Part shown: positions 1 to 7,402 of the stretch, piece by piece
Layout of the letters: the number at the start of each line of letters is the position of its first letter
Numbering within the stretch: position 1 is the stretch's first letter
Origin: CAYWMP01 sp964459445
GTDB lineage: Bacteria > Desulfobacterota > DSM-4660 > Desulfatiglandales > HGW-15
Direction: 5' to 3'
NCBI GenBank assembly: GCA_964459445.1
Contig: CAYWMP010000046.1
Span: 1 to 34,097, forward strand
DNA length: 34,097 nt
Made by a program: the position numbers and the translations under genes
Notes under the pieces: generated by a model
What the model was told of the DNA's origin: nothing
Seen by the model: the letters and a program-made list of their open reading frames with translations, nothing else
Database searches by the model: none

Positions 1-63
1 TTTACCTCGGTTCCTCCGGAGGTCGTCGGTTATTTTCAGGCGCTGCTGCAAACTGCTGTATAA
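1..63 (+). CDS. 3' end of an unidentified gene (partial)
   Basis: Frame 1 is open from the window edge to a TAA at 61-63 and reads FTSVPPEVVGYFQALLQTAV. The composition resembles an amphipathic C-terminal helix. The piece is too short to identify a family, and the other two plus frames are also open here, so coding is only a possibility. If real, the gene runs in the same direction as the AI-2E permease and converges on the restriction gene. Function unknown. Confidence 0.25.
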   Translation, partial: FTSVPPEVVGYFQALLQTAV

Positions 64-96
64 CCGTCCTCCAAATAAATCCTTCCATTTGTTCGT

Positions 97-122
97 GGTC
101 CGTTGTGGGTTGTACGTTGTTT
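97..122. repeat. short-phrase low-complexity stretch in the 64-228 intergenic region
   Basis: The bases consist of a repeated GT-rich phrase (variants of TCCGTTGT, GGGTTGT, TACGTTGT). No gene or promoter is visible between 64 and 228. The stretch belongs to a class of degenerate, short-period intergenic sequences seen elsewhere in this window with different phrases (near 5.7, 8.55, 15.4, 19.5, 21.2, 28.5 and 31.9 kb). Function is unknown. Confidence 0.4.
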
Positions 123-228
123 CTCTTTGTGTTGGGGGAGTGGATTGAAGCAGAAACGCATGGAGTATGGAGTTGGGAGCACAGGGTCGCTCCTCCTGTG
201 AGAGCGCAGATTGAACCTTAGAAAGGCG

Positions 229-306
229 TTAAAGAAAATTGTGAAGCCTTAGTCCTGGAACGTGTTTAAAGTGGGGATCAATGGTATAGACATCGAGGCC
301 TCCAGA
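229..306 (-). pseudogene. Truncated vapC (PIN toxin) 3' remnant
   Basis: On the minus strand this stretch encodes GGLDVYTIDPHFKHVPGLRL followed by HNFL and a TAA stop at 229-231. It matches the C-terminus of the intact VapC at 3705-4097 (GGLEVYTIDPHFEHVPGLKL). At the DNA level 245-306 aligns with 3721-3782 with 9 mismatches in 62 nt, about 85% identity counted by hand. Upstream of 306 the similarity fades, and the frame lacks the PIN catalytic residues Asp8, Glu45 and Asp97. It is therefore a decayed fragment and not a gene. It has the same orientation as the intact copy, so the restriction gene at 366-3647 lies between two vapC 3' ends. Recombination or insertion next to a duplicated toxin gene is inferred. 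Confidence 0.75.
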
Positions 307-365
307 ATCACAGGATGAGGAAAAGATAAACGGTGTCCAGATTATGCATTCACTCTATTTGGGAT

Positions 366-3300
366 TTAATCTAAAAGATGAAAATCGATTGTATCGATCT
401 CCACCTTCGGGTATTTTCCATCAATCTCTTTTTGAATCTCAATCGTTTTTTGTATGGCTGTGGCAATCTTGCAGTAGTGCTTGATATCGTCTGTCGATAA
501 AGCTCTTCTTTTTCTGTCTTTCAGCCACTTATGACAAACTTGATATCCGCCAATCTGGTATTCCCAAACTTCCTTTGAGATTCCTTCAAAATACTGGCCC
601 TGATTGAAATAGACACGTCTTTCATTTCTGCCACACCTCAACTTCTCAACAATGTTATCACCCTTGCCCAGGAATTTCGCAATGGGTGGCTTGAGGTCTG
701 ATGATTGAAGCAAGTGCAACTGGATGAGCCTTTTGCCATGCGTGTTCATTCTCGAAAATAATTCAAAATCTTTGGTGAACGGAATTCTAGGGAAGTCGGA
801 CCTAAGGAACTCGGCGTATTTTGTTCGGTAGGTAGCAGAATAAAGGATAGCATAAACATAAAAGAAGATTTCTTCAGGTGTTGGTGTCTTTCCAAAGTTT
901 CTTCTTAAATGCTTTACTATCTTAGAAGACAGATTCGGAGTCTTTGAACCATATTCTGCCTGCGGTTCAAAGAGCATCAGGGTGCTACCAGAGGACTGTC
1001 TTTTAGGGTTGTCTTTTTTGGGATAAAGATAGAGGGGGAAGTTGACGTTGCCGCCACGATAGAACAAATTGAAATCCTCCACGCAGTCGGAACAAAAGAC
1101 AACATTCCAGGGTTTCTCCCTTCCTACAACCTGTCCAGCCCTTCCAACACATAATGAAAGATTCTCCTGCAACATATGACGCATAACTTTAGGCCGGGGC
1201 ATACAATGAAATCCGCGGGATTTGCCTGTATAATACGTATATCGTATGTCAAACGGCCTGTACAGGATTGGTACAATTTTATTCTTGTCTAACCCGCTGT
1301 GCAACAAATCTTTTTGGGCCAGTTCCACTTTCCAGTCCCTTACATCCTTGCCAAGTTTGTAGGCTATCCTTGCTAATTCGCGATCCATCTCTGCGAAGTT
1401 TTGAACCGTGGTCCACACCCCGTTGGGATTCCAATTGATGGTAAGATTATCCCTAGCAGTGACTATACCGACGCTATTTACCGCAAAGACCTCTGTTATC
1501 TTCGGAAATTGTTCATATGCTTTCAAAAGCTTTTCGTCCCGTGGAATGTAAAAATAGTATTCGGACTTAGGAGATAACCGTTTCCATTTCGTGCTCTTAA
1601 TGTCATTTTTTTGAAGCCATTCGTACTTTTCATCTCGAAGTCCCCATCTCTCCGAATGATAGACCTTGCATCCTTTCTTTCCTCGTGTTTTTACAAACAG
1701 GGCAATAGCAACGCCCTGCCGGATGTCAAAGACGTTTTCATCTTTGGAGCCATCAGGGCACTTTTCTTTCTTGAGGCTGTTACCGTGCAGGTCGAGAATA
1801 TAGATCTCGTTAAAACTTTTCATCAATGATTGTCGCATACCCCTGAATGTAGGATTATCCAGGTAGCTGTGATTGGTGATGAACCCTAAAATGCCTTCTC
1901 CTGCCCGGTCGATTTTCCACTGGGCAAATCGGATGAACTTTACATAATCATCCTGTAACCATTTCGGGTTCTTTTCTTTAAGCCATTTTCCATCTATAAC
2001 CTTGTAATACTCTATGAGTTCTCCAATCCATGTTTTTTGCTTCTTTGTTATTTCTCGCGTTGCCTCTTTGGTTTGAGGGATCAGCTTATATGTACCGTCG
2101 TCTCTTTTAATGTCGTAATGGGAGGTGTATCGTTCTCCCTTTTTGAGTTTAACTTCTTTCTCACTTCTGTTGGCCGACATCCCGGAATAGGGTGGATTGC
2201 CCAGTATGACAAGGATGGGCTGTTCTTTTTTCACTTTACCTGCTAGATGAGATTCTTCCGAAAGCGAGGCCATGCCTGGAAGTTCAGTTTGTTCAAGGTC
2301 CTCCATTTCCAGGGTATTTGTGAGAAAAAGCTTGAACCTGTCATCTTTTTGCAGTGAATAGCCTAATTCTTCCAAGAGAAAAGACATCTTCAAATGGCCA
2401 ACCGCATATGGAGACATCATCAATTCAAAGGCATAGAAATTTTCGAGCGGATATTCCTTGATGAAATTTTCTCTTCCACCGTCGCCATAACAGGCTACAA
2501 ATTCTTCCACCGCAAGTTTTGTTGCATCTGCCAGGAAAGTGAGGGTACCGGCCGCAGGGTCCAGAACAGTGACCGATTCGCTGGCTAACCCATCGGAAAG
2601 ATGAAATTCCTCTTTCAAAATATGATGAAGCGAACGCACAATATAGGAGACGACCGGTTCGGGTGTATAATAGACACCTCTCTTTTCCCTGGTTTCGGGG
2701 TCATATTCCGCCAGGAAGGTCTCATAGAAATGTACGATTGGATCTTTTCCTCTGCTTTCGTGGAAGTAAGTATGAAGTATCTTCTTCACATCAGTGACTG
2801 CAAGGACTTCGGCAATGTCGTCTATAATCCACTCCATCTGTTGGGACAGGTCTTCCAGGGAAACAAACCTGAACACTTCTCTCAAGATCCCGATTGTGTG
2901 CGGGATATGGTCGTATGCTAATTTCCTGTTGAATCCATCACTCGAGCGTGTGCGGGCGGCAAAAAGTCCGTAGGTGATAGTCTGCGAATAAAGATCAGCA
3001 AACTCCTCTTTTGAAAGACCGCTTATGAGATATTTCCTGAATGCTTCGTAGAAACCCAAGATAAAGCCTCTCATGTTTTTCTCTTCTTCTTCCAACTCCA
3101 GCGAAACCACCTCATCTCTCAAAAACCGGGTTCGTTTGGCAAGCTCTATAGCCAAGGACTTGGCATTGTGAACTCTGGGCAAGGAAAACGAGAAGAATTT
3201 TTTAAGAAGTTTTGAGAATTCGGATTCTTTTTCAACAGGGGGAATCGTTTTGAGCATTTGCGCAATAAAAGGTCTGCCCACAAGCACTTTATCGGTCAAG

Positions 3301-3647
3301 CTGCCATTTCGGTATAGCCGGAATTCAAAGAAGTTAGTCAGGATCAGATTCGGGAAGGTATGCCTGTATCGCTTTAGCTGTCCGGAATGTTCAATCTGGT
3401 CCAGGTTCTCAACCGTGGGCGCCTTGGCCTCGATGTAACCGACAATATGTTGCCTCCCGTCCCAGACTCTAAAATCGGGGTTTCCTGCCTCGGTCTTTTT
3501 AGGAAGCGTGGTAACGTGAACTTTTTTCTTGCCAATGGATTCTGCATATTGATTGAGCAGTCCTTCGAGAATAGAGTAATAGCTCTCTTCTCTTGCGTCG
3601 CCCTGGCTGGCAGCTTTAGAGATGTTCTTGAGGTATTTTCTAAGCAT
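366..3647 (-). CDS. Single-chain restriction-modification enzyme (type ISP/IIG-like N6-adenine methylase with nuclease domain)
   Basis: This 1093-residue protein should cut and methylate DNA with one polypeptide. An N-terminal PD-(D/E)xK nuclease core is visible (PDF with Asp58, then EAK with Glu73 and Lys75). Methylase motif I (VLDPAAGTLTF, near residue 365) binds S-adenosylmethionine. Motif IV NPPY (near residue 485) identifies an amino-methyltransferase of the N6-adenine type. The C-terminal part, with VWEYQIGGYQVCHKWLKDRK, resembles the target-recognition region of LlaBIII/LlaGI-type ISP enzymes. The SF2 helicase of true type ISP enzymes is absent, so a type IIG-like mode is more likely. 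The frame can be extended five codons to a TTG at 3662, but the ATG at 3647 is preferred; no strong ribosome-binding site distinguishes them. The gene lies 57 bp downstream of vapC on the same strand. No separate specificity subunit or partner methylase is present. The recognition sequence cannot be predicted. Confidence 0.85.
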   Translation of the reverse strand: MLRKYLKNISKAASQGDAREESYYSILEGLLNQYAESIGKKKVHVTTLPKKTEAGNPDFRVWDGRQHIVGYIEAKAPTVENLDQIEHSGQLKRYRHTFPNLILTNFFEFRLYRNGSLTDKVLVGRPFIAQMLKTIPPVEKESEFSKLLKKFFSFSLPRVHNAKSLAIELAKRTRFLRDEVVSLELEEEEKNMRGFILGFYEAFRKYLISGLSKEEFADLYSQTITYGLFAARTRSSDGFNRKLAYDHIPHTIGILREVFRFVSLEDLSQQMEWIIDDIAEVLAVTDVKKILHTYFHESRGKDPIVHFYETFLAEYDPETREKRGVYYTPEPVVSYIVRSLHHILKEEFHLSDGLASESVTVLDPAAGTLTFLADATKLAVEEFVACYGDGGRENFIKEYPLENFYAFELMMSPYAVGHLKMSFLLEELGYSLQKDDRFKLFLTNTLEMEDLEQTELPGMASLSEESHLAGKVKKEQPILVILGNPPYSGMSANRSEKEVKLKKGERYTSHYDIKRDDGTYKLIPQTKEATREITKKQKTWIGELIEYYKVIDGKWLKEKNPKWLQDDYVKFIRFAQWKIDRAGEGILGFITNHSYLDNPTFRGMRQSLMKSFNEIYILDLHGNSLKKEKCPDGSKDENVFDIRQGVAIALFVKTRGKKGCKVYHSERWGLRDEKYEWLQKNDIKSTKWKRLSPKSEYYFYIPRDEKLLKAYEQFPKITEVFAVNSVGIVTARDNLTINWNPNGVWTTVQNFAEMDRELARIAYKLGKDVRDWKVELAQKDLLHSGLDKNKIVPILYRPFDIRYTYYTGKSRGFHCMPRPKVMRHMLQENLSLCVGRAGQVVGREKPWNVVFCSDCVEDFNLFYRGGNVNFPLYLYPKKDNPKRQSSGSTLMLFEPQAEYGSKTPNLSSKIVKHLRRNFGKTPTPEEIFFYVYAILYSATYRTKYAEFLRSDFPRIPFTKDFELFSRMNTHGKRLIQLHLLQSSDLKPPIAKFLGKGDNIVEKLRCGRNERRVYFNQGQYFEGISKEVWEYQIGGYQVCHKWLKDRKRRALSTDDIKHYCKIATAIQKTIEIQKEIDGKYPKVEIDTIDFHLLD

Positions 3648-3704
3648 TGTTGCGATCCGCAAAAATATGTTAAATTAATAAATTTCGCAAATATCCATGC
3701 AGAG

Positions 3705-4097
3705 TTAAGGAGGAGTGTACAGCTTTAGCCCAGGTACGTGCTCAAAATGGGGATCAATGGTGTAGACCTCGAGGCCTCCAGAGAGAGCCAGGGAGGCAAT
3801 GATGAGATCAGAAAGCGGGATTGTGACCCCTTTTCGCCGGAGATCTGCCGATATGCTGCCTGCCTTTGCCCAGACATCCTGTGTCATCTCCAGGTATGGA
3901 AGCTTGTTTAAGTTCTCTTTCACAAGCCGACCTTCTTTCTGAGCCTTTATCCCTTGCAGGATTTCAGCCATGACTATACCAACCATGGTCACTCTGCGCC
4001 CCCGGAGCAAAGCCTTAAGATGGAGCGTCCTATCTGACTCCGGCTTTCGGAAAAATTCTATCCAGACACACGTATCAACGATAATCCCTGTATGCAT
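3705..4097 (-). CDS. vapC: PIN-domain toxin VapC
   Basis: This 130-residue PIN-fold ribonuclease is the toxin of a type II module; family members cleave specific RNAs using Mg2+ or Mn2+. The acidic residues of the active site are visible: Asp8 in IIVDTCVWIEFF, Glu45 in MAEILQG, Asp97 in IPLSDLIIASLA and Asp115 in YTIDPHF. The ATG overlaps the end of the antitoxin gene by 23 bp, the usual VapBC arrangement with translational coupling. The restriction gene follows on the same strand after a short gap, so read-through could co-express them. A decayed copy of its 3' end lies at 229-306. Confidence 0.92.
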   Translation of the reverse strand: MHTGIIVDTCVWIEFFRKPESDRTLHLKALLRGRRVTMVGIVMAEILQGIKAQKEGRLVKENLNKLPYLEMTQDVWAKAGSISADLRRKGVTIPLSDLIIASLALSGGLEVYTIDPHFEHVPGLKLYTPP

Positions 4098-4293
4098 TCA
4101 GTTCGTCCTCTTCTTCTTTTTGCCAGTCCAGATCGATACTGATTTTGCCACTCAATGAGATGAGGTCTTCAATGGATTTTTTTTCAATAAAATCCTTGAT
4201 GGCCATTTCAATAGCCTTGGTCTTGGTCTTGGCCTTTGTACGCGCTAGGAGTGCATGCATAAGATCATCTTGTATGTTAATTGTGGTTCTCAT
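4075..4293 (-). CDS. vapB: VapB-type antitoxin (ribbon-helix-helix)
   Basis: This protein of about 72 residues opens with MRTTINIQDDLMHALLARTK, the beta strand and first helix of a ribbon-helix-helix DNA-binding domain. The C-terminal tail (DLDWQKEEEDELNAYRDYR) is acidic and should wrap the VapC toxin. Two adjacent ATG codons are possible, at 4296 and 4293. An AAGGAG at 4300-4305 lies only 3 nt from the first but 6 nt from the second, so 4293 was chosen. It precedes and overlaps vapC. A consensus promoter with flanking inverted repeats lies directly upstream, consistent with autoregulation by the VapBC complex. Confidence 0.9.
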   Translation of the reverse strand: MRTTINIQDDLMHALLARTKAKTKTKAIEMAIKDFIEKKSIEDLISLSGKISIDLDWQKEEEDELNAYRDYR

Positions 4294-4316
4294 CATATGC
4301 TCCTTTTATCACACAA

Positions 4317-4363
4317 ATTCCTTTTAATTATACGCCCTTACGATCATATGTCAATAAAGGAAT
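4317..4363 (-). promoter_or_regulatory. vapBC promoter with flanking inverted repeat
   Basis: On the minus strand TTGACA (4349-4354) and TATAAT (4327-4332) are separated by 16 bp, both perfect sigma-70 hexamers. The pair is bracketed by an exact 8-bp inverted repeat, ATTCCTTT at 4317-4324 and AAAGGAAT at 4356-4363. Start codons of vapB lie about 30 bp downstream. The repeat is a plausible operator for the VapBC complex; the binding itself is inferred. Confidence 0.75.
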
Positions 4364-4497
4364 AGAGAGATTGCGTGACAGATCTTGAATTCTGAATTAT
4401 ACAGGAGCCAAGGGATCTTAGCAGTTATTTGTTTCCTCGCTTGCAATTCGGAATTATGTATTGAGCAAATCTTTAACCCTTCCCCCCGGAGAACGAG

Positions 4498-5652
4498 ATG
4501 AACCAGGATGCCGTCAATAAATCCGTGCTCATACTGGTCGTGCTATTTATATCGGCCCTCTTTTTATCCATGATACGCTCTTTCCTCATGGCTATCTTTC
4601 TCGCCGGCATCTTTTCCGCCATGGCCCACCCAGTTTATCATCGATTCATGGAGTGGTTCCGCGGGCGGCGCGGTCTGGCATCCCTGGGGACACTACTGGT
4701 CATTGTCTTTGTCATTTTACTGCCCTTGGGCGGTCTTTTTGGGATCGTCACCTCCCAGGCCATAAAAGTCAGCCGCTCAGTTACCCCCTGGGTGCAAAAA
4801 CGCATCGCAGAGCCGGGGGCGTTTTACGATTCTTTGAAATCCATTCCTTTCTATGAACAAATAGAACCCTATCGGGAAACGATACTGCGCAAGGCCGGTG
4901 AGGCGGTCGGTGTGGTGAGCAGCTTTCTGATCGACAGCCTTTCATCTGCAACTATCGGAACGGTGAATTTCCTGTTCACAACCTTCATCCTGCTTTACAC
5001 CATGTTTTTCTTTCTTATGGATGGAGACAAGCTTCTTGAAAAGATCCTCTATTATCTACCCTTGCAGGATCAGGACGAGCGCCGGATGCTTGAAAGATTC
5101 ACATCGGTGACCCGCGCCACTCTGAAAGGCACAGCGGTGATCGGTATACTCCAGGGTGGATTATCGGGGCTCGCCTTTTGGGTAGTGGGCATACAGGGGG
5201 CTGCCTTTTGGGGCACGATCATGACGGTGCTCTCGATCATTCCGGGCATCGGCTCAGCGATCGTTTGGGGGCCGGCGGCCATTATCCTGGCTATTGGCGG
5301 GCATTATGTAAAAGCCGTCGTCCTGACACTATTCTGTGCAGTGGTGGTGGGCAGCGTCGACAATCTGCTTCGACCGAAGTTGGTCGGCAAAGATACCGAG
5401 ATGCACGAACTCATGATTTTTTTCGGGACCCTCGGCGGCATCGTCATGTTCGGAATTCCGGGCGTTATTATCGGCCCGATTGTGGCTGCACTTTTTGTGA
5501 CGGTTTGGGAGATTTACGGGGTAGCCTTCCGGGATATTCTGCCCGAAGTCGGCGCTGTTCTGCCTGGGCACAAGCAGGATGAGGCACAATCAACGCCTCC
5601 CCAGAATGAGGAAAGTGATGAAGAGGAAGGAGATGAAGGCCAAGAGGGCTAG
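4498..5652 (+). CDS. AI-2E family transporter (PerM/YdiK-like permease)
   Basis: This 384-residue inner-membrane protein has the AI-2E/PerM family layout: N-terminal hydrophobic helices (about residues 8-40 and 62-84), a soluble central segment, a helical pair near 150-175, and a cluster of helices from about 205 to 345. Recognisable family stretches are LSIIPGIGSAIVWGPAAI and VDNLLRPKLVGKDTEMHEL followed by FFGTLGGIVMFGIPGVIIGP. Despite the family name, most members have no proven autoinducer-2 role; some are linked to ion or proton antiport. The C-terminus ends in an acidic, low-complexity tail (ESDEEEGDEGQEG). A GGAG sits about 10 nt before the ATG. The gene stands alone, flanked by two toxin-antitoxin modules on the opposite strand. 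Confidence 0.88.
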   Translation: MNQDAVNKSVLILVVLFISALFLSMIRSFLMAIFLAGIFSAMAHPVYHRFMEWFRGRRGLASLGTLLVIVFVILLPLGGLFGIVTSQAIKVSRSVTPWVQKRIAEPGAFYDSLKSIPFYEQIEPYRETILRKAGEAVGVVSSFLIDSLSSATIGTVNFLFTTFILLYTMFFFLMDGDKLLEKILYYLPLQDQDERRMLERFTSVTRATLKGTAVIGILQGGLSGLAFWVVGIQGAAFWGTIMTVLSIIPGIGSAIVWGPAAIILAIGGHYVKAVVLTLFCAVVVGSVDNLLRPKLVGKDTEMHELMIFFGTLGGIVMFGIPGVIIGPIVAALFVTVWEIYGVAFRDILPEVGAVLPGHKQDEAQSTPPQNEESDEEEGDEGQEG

Positions 5653-5660
5653 AGTCAAAG

Positions 5661-5742
5661 ATGAACGTCGAACATTGAACTCGCCATAGGCGAGCAAGCA
5701 CTTGTCCGTCTCCGGCGGATCGAACGTCCAATGCCGAATGAT
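5661..5742. repeat. short-phrase intergenic element (GAACGT/CGAAC phrases)
   Basis: The 129-bp gap between the permease and the second toxin gene contains recurring variants of GAACGTCGAACATTGAAC and GAACGTCCAATGCCGAATG. It also contains small inverted repeats (CGCCATAGGCG at 5682-5692). No gene is seen. It belongs to the same class of degenerate repeated-phrase intergenic DNA noted elsewhere in the window. Confidence 0.4.
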
Positions 5743-5781
5743 AAACGAGAAGCATACATCAAACATTCAGCGCTTTGTGGA

Positions 5782-6168
5782 CTATTTCTTTATGTAAGGA
5801 GGCCTGAGTCCTTTTAACATTGGATAATGTTTTATGTTCAGGGTCTTAAGGTCTGCATTCTGAGAGTGTGCGGTGGCCGCTATTGTAGCGTCTGCTAAAC
5901 CCACGCCATGGGACTTGCCGTAATCTCGTTTGTACAACCCTCCCATCTTAGCGATTTCTTTGGTTACCGGAATCACTTTAAACAACGAAATAAAACTGTC
6001 CAGTTTCTCAAGCTCCACATCATTTTTGACACCGGCATAAAGTTCCCCAATAACGATGGCTGAAAGAATGATTTGTTCCGAATTTTTTTTTACATAAAGG
6101 ACCGCTTTGCCATGCCCGCGAAGAAAATCAATCAGAACATCCGTGTCCAATAGTATGGGTTTGTTCAT
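5782..6168 (-). CDS. PIN-domain toxin (VapC-like), second module
   Basis: This 128-residue PIN ribonuclease is the toxin of a second type II module. Visible acidic residues are Asp8 in PILLDTDVLIDFLRG, Glu42 in IGELYAGV and Asp93 in GLADATIAATA. The fourth position, usually Asp, is in the TLNIKHYPML segment, which is common in this subfamily. The frame can be extended to a TTG at 6189, but the ATG at 6168 is preferred because it lies 2 nt after the antitoxin stop and starts with the conserved hydrophobic strand. It shares only family-level similarity with the first VapC, so it was probably acquired separately. Confidence 0.9.
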   Translation of the reverse strand: MNKPILLDTDVLIDFLRGHGKAVLYVKKNSEQIILSAIVIGELYAGVKNDVELEKLDSFISLFKVIPVTKEIAKMGGLYKRDYGKSHGVGLADATIAATAHSQNADLKTLNIKHYPMLKGLRPPYIKK

Positions 6169-6170
6169 AA

Positions 6171-6407
6171 CTATGAACCCCTGTCCCAAGATCTCCTCAT
6201 GCGCTCGAAATTAGGGAGATTCCTCCGCCCCCGCCACATTCCGGCAGTTTTTTCCAGTATTGCCTCACGTTGGGCCTTCCCTAACTTTTCAATCAGGCCA
6301 TCGATGGCTTCTCGAATTATTTCGCTCTGTTTTTTTCCCGTCAAAGCAGACAAAGCAATCAGGGCCTCTTTCTCCTGCTCGGTTAGGTATATTTGAGTTC
6401 GCACCAT
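6171..6407 (-). CDS. Ribbon-helix-helix (CopG-type) antitoxin
   Basis: This 78-residue protein begins MVRTQIYLTEQEKEALIALS, a classic CopG/RHH strand and helix, followed by KKQSEIIREAIDGLIEKLG for the second helix. The C-terminal half (EKTAGMWRGRRNLPNFERMR) should bind the toxin. A longer frame starts at a TTG at 6461, but that codon falls inside the promoter. The ATG at 6405-6407 is preceded by GGAGGAAG with good spacing and was chosen. It is the first gene of a two-gene operon with the PIN toxin. Confidence 0.88.
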   Translation of the reverse strand: MVRTQIYLTEQEKEALIALSALTGKKQSEIIREAIDGLIEKLGKAQREAILEKTAGMWRGRRNLPNFERMRRSWDRGS

Positions 6408-6419
6408 GGTTCTTCCTCC

Positions 6420-6461
6420 GATGTATACATCAGCATAATACATCATCATGACAATTGTCAA
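6420..6461 (-). promoter_or_regulatory. Promoter and palindromic operators of the second toxin-antitoxin module
   Basis: On the minus strand TTGACA (6456-6461) is followed by TATTAT (6435-6440) at 15 bp, or by TATGCT (6432-6437) at 18 bp. The -35 box lies inside a perfect 12-bp palindrome TGACAATTGTCA (6449-6460). A second perfect 12-bp palindrome GATGTATACATC (6420-6431) lies between the -10 box and the ribosome-binding site. Both are reasonable operators for the RHH antitoxin. The promoter is only 12 bp from the end of the aldolase gene, so the module has its own control. Confidence 0.6.
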
Positions 6462-6472
6462 TAGCGAGCCTA

Positions 6473-7366
6473 CTAGATCATTTTCGCAAAGGACAGGATT
6501 TCTCTGATACTCGCCTTTTCCTCTTCCTTTAAGGGCAGCAGGGGGCTTCTCACATAACCGCCCTCATATCCCGTCAGTTCAGCAGCACACTTCAGACCCG
6601 GCACGCCAAAGGTCGCCGTCACCGCCGTATTCACAGGGAACATCCTTTCATAAATTTCCCGCGATTCTTCCAGGTTTCCTTCTTCAAATGCCTTCTGCAC
6701 CTTTGCACATTCATTGGGGGCGCAGTTGGCCAGTGCCATAATACTTGCCTGGACGCCGAGGGTTAATCCAGGGTACCAGGCAGCGGCTGTCCCGACCATG
6801 AGGTTAAAGTCTTCAGCCATAACATTCTTGAACTTAACAAGCTGAGGCACATCGCCTGTACTGTCTTTCATCCCGACAATATTCTCATGCCGGCTCAATT
6901 CTCTGACGATTTTGGCTGAAACATTGATGTGCGTAAATTTTGGCACATTATAGATCAAGACGGGAATCTCCGAATTGTCTGCAACCCGCCTGAAGAATCC
7001 GATCAACGCCTCGTCATCCATCCTATCACCATAGTAGCAGGGGGTTAGCACCAACGCGGCGTGGGCCCCTAACCCGGCCGCCTGATTGGTCAGCGCTATG
7101 GTTTCCCTGGCCGACTCCATGCCGGTTCCGGCAATCACCAAACGGCCTTTGGCAGCGTGCTTCACGGTCAATTCGATCATGGTCAACTTTTCTTTTTCGG
7201 TCAGATAGGCTGCCTCACTATTGGAACCAAGGACCACATATCCGGCCAGATCCCTATCGTTCCACCTTTCCATATTGCGGATATGCATGTCATAGTCCAC
7301 ATCTTCGTTTTCCTTAAACGGTGTCAGCATTGGGGGTAATACGCCCCTTATATTAAGTTTAGACAC
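6473..7366 (-). CDS. DapA/HOGA-family class I aldolase
   Basis: This 297-residue cytosolic TIM-barrel lyase belongs to the dihydrodipicolinate synthase/N-acetylneuraminate lyase family. The Schiff-base lysine is Lys167 in NIVGMKDSTGD and the partner tyrosine is Tyr139 in LIYNVP. The GTTGE loop of genuine DapA is replaced by GSNSEA, and the C-terminal FGVPGLKCAAELTGYEGG region resembles 4-hydroxy-2-oxoglutarate aldolase (HOGA1). Retro-aldol cleavage of a keto acid to pyruvate is therefore more likely than lysine biosynthesis; the substrate is not proven. Translation starts at GTG (7364-7366) with GGAGG 9 nt upstream. It lies 36 bp downstream of nagZ on the same strand and is probably co-transcribed, so an amino-sugar-derived keto acid is possible. 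Confidence 0.87.
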   Translation of the reverse strand: MSKLNIRGVLPPMLTPFKENEDVDYDMHIRNMERWNDRDLAGYVVLGSNSEAAYLTEKEKLTMIELTVKHAAKGRLVIAGTGMESARETIALTNQAAGLGAHAALVLTPCYYGDRMDDEALIGFFRRVADNSEIPVLIYNVPKFTHINVSAKIVRELSRHENIVGMKDSTGDVPQLVKFKNVMAEDFNLMVGTAAAWYPGLTLGVQASIMALANCAPNECAKVQKAFEEGNLEESREIYERMFPVNTAVTATFGVPGLKCAAELTGYEGGYVRSPLLPLKEEEKASIREILSFAKMI

Positions 7367-7402
7367 AGACTTACCCCTCCTTTTCTTGCGGCTTATGGTT
7401 TG

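Noticed and set aside
4498..5652. True autoinducer-2 exporter
   Set aside because: The family name is historical; no luxS or lsr gene is in the window, so a quorum-sensing role is not supported.
5070..5755. Several open frames on both strands within and after the AI-2E permease gene
   Set aside because: They overlap a clear membrane-protein gene, have arginine/histidine-rich or glycine-poor composition with no family features, and lack ribosome-binding sites.
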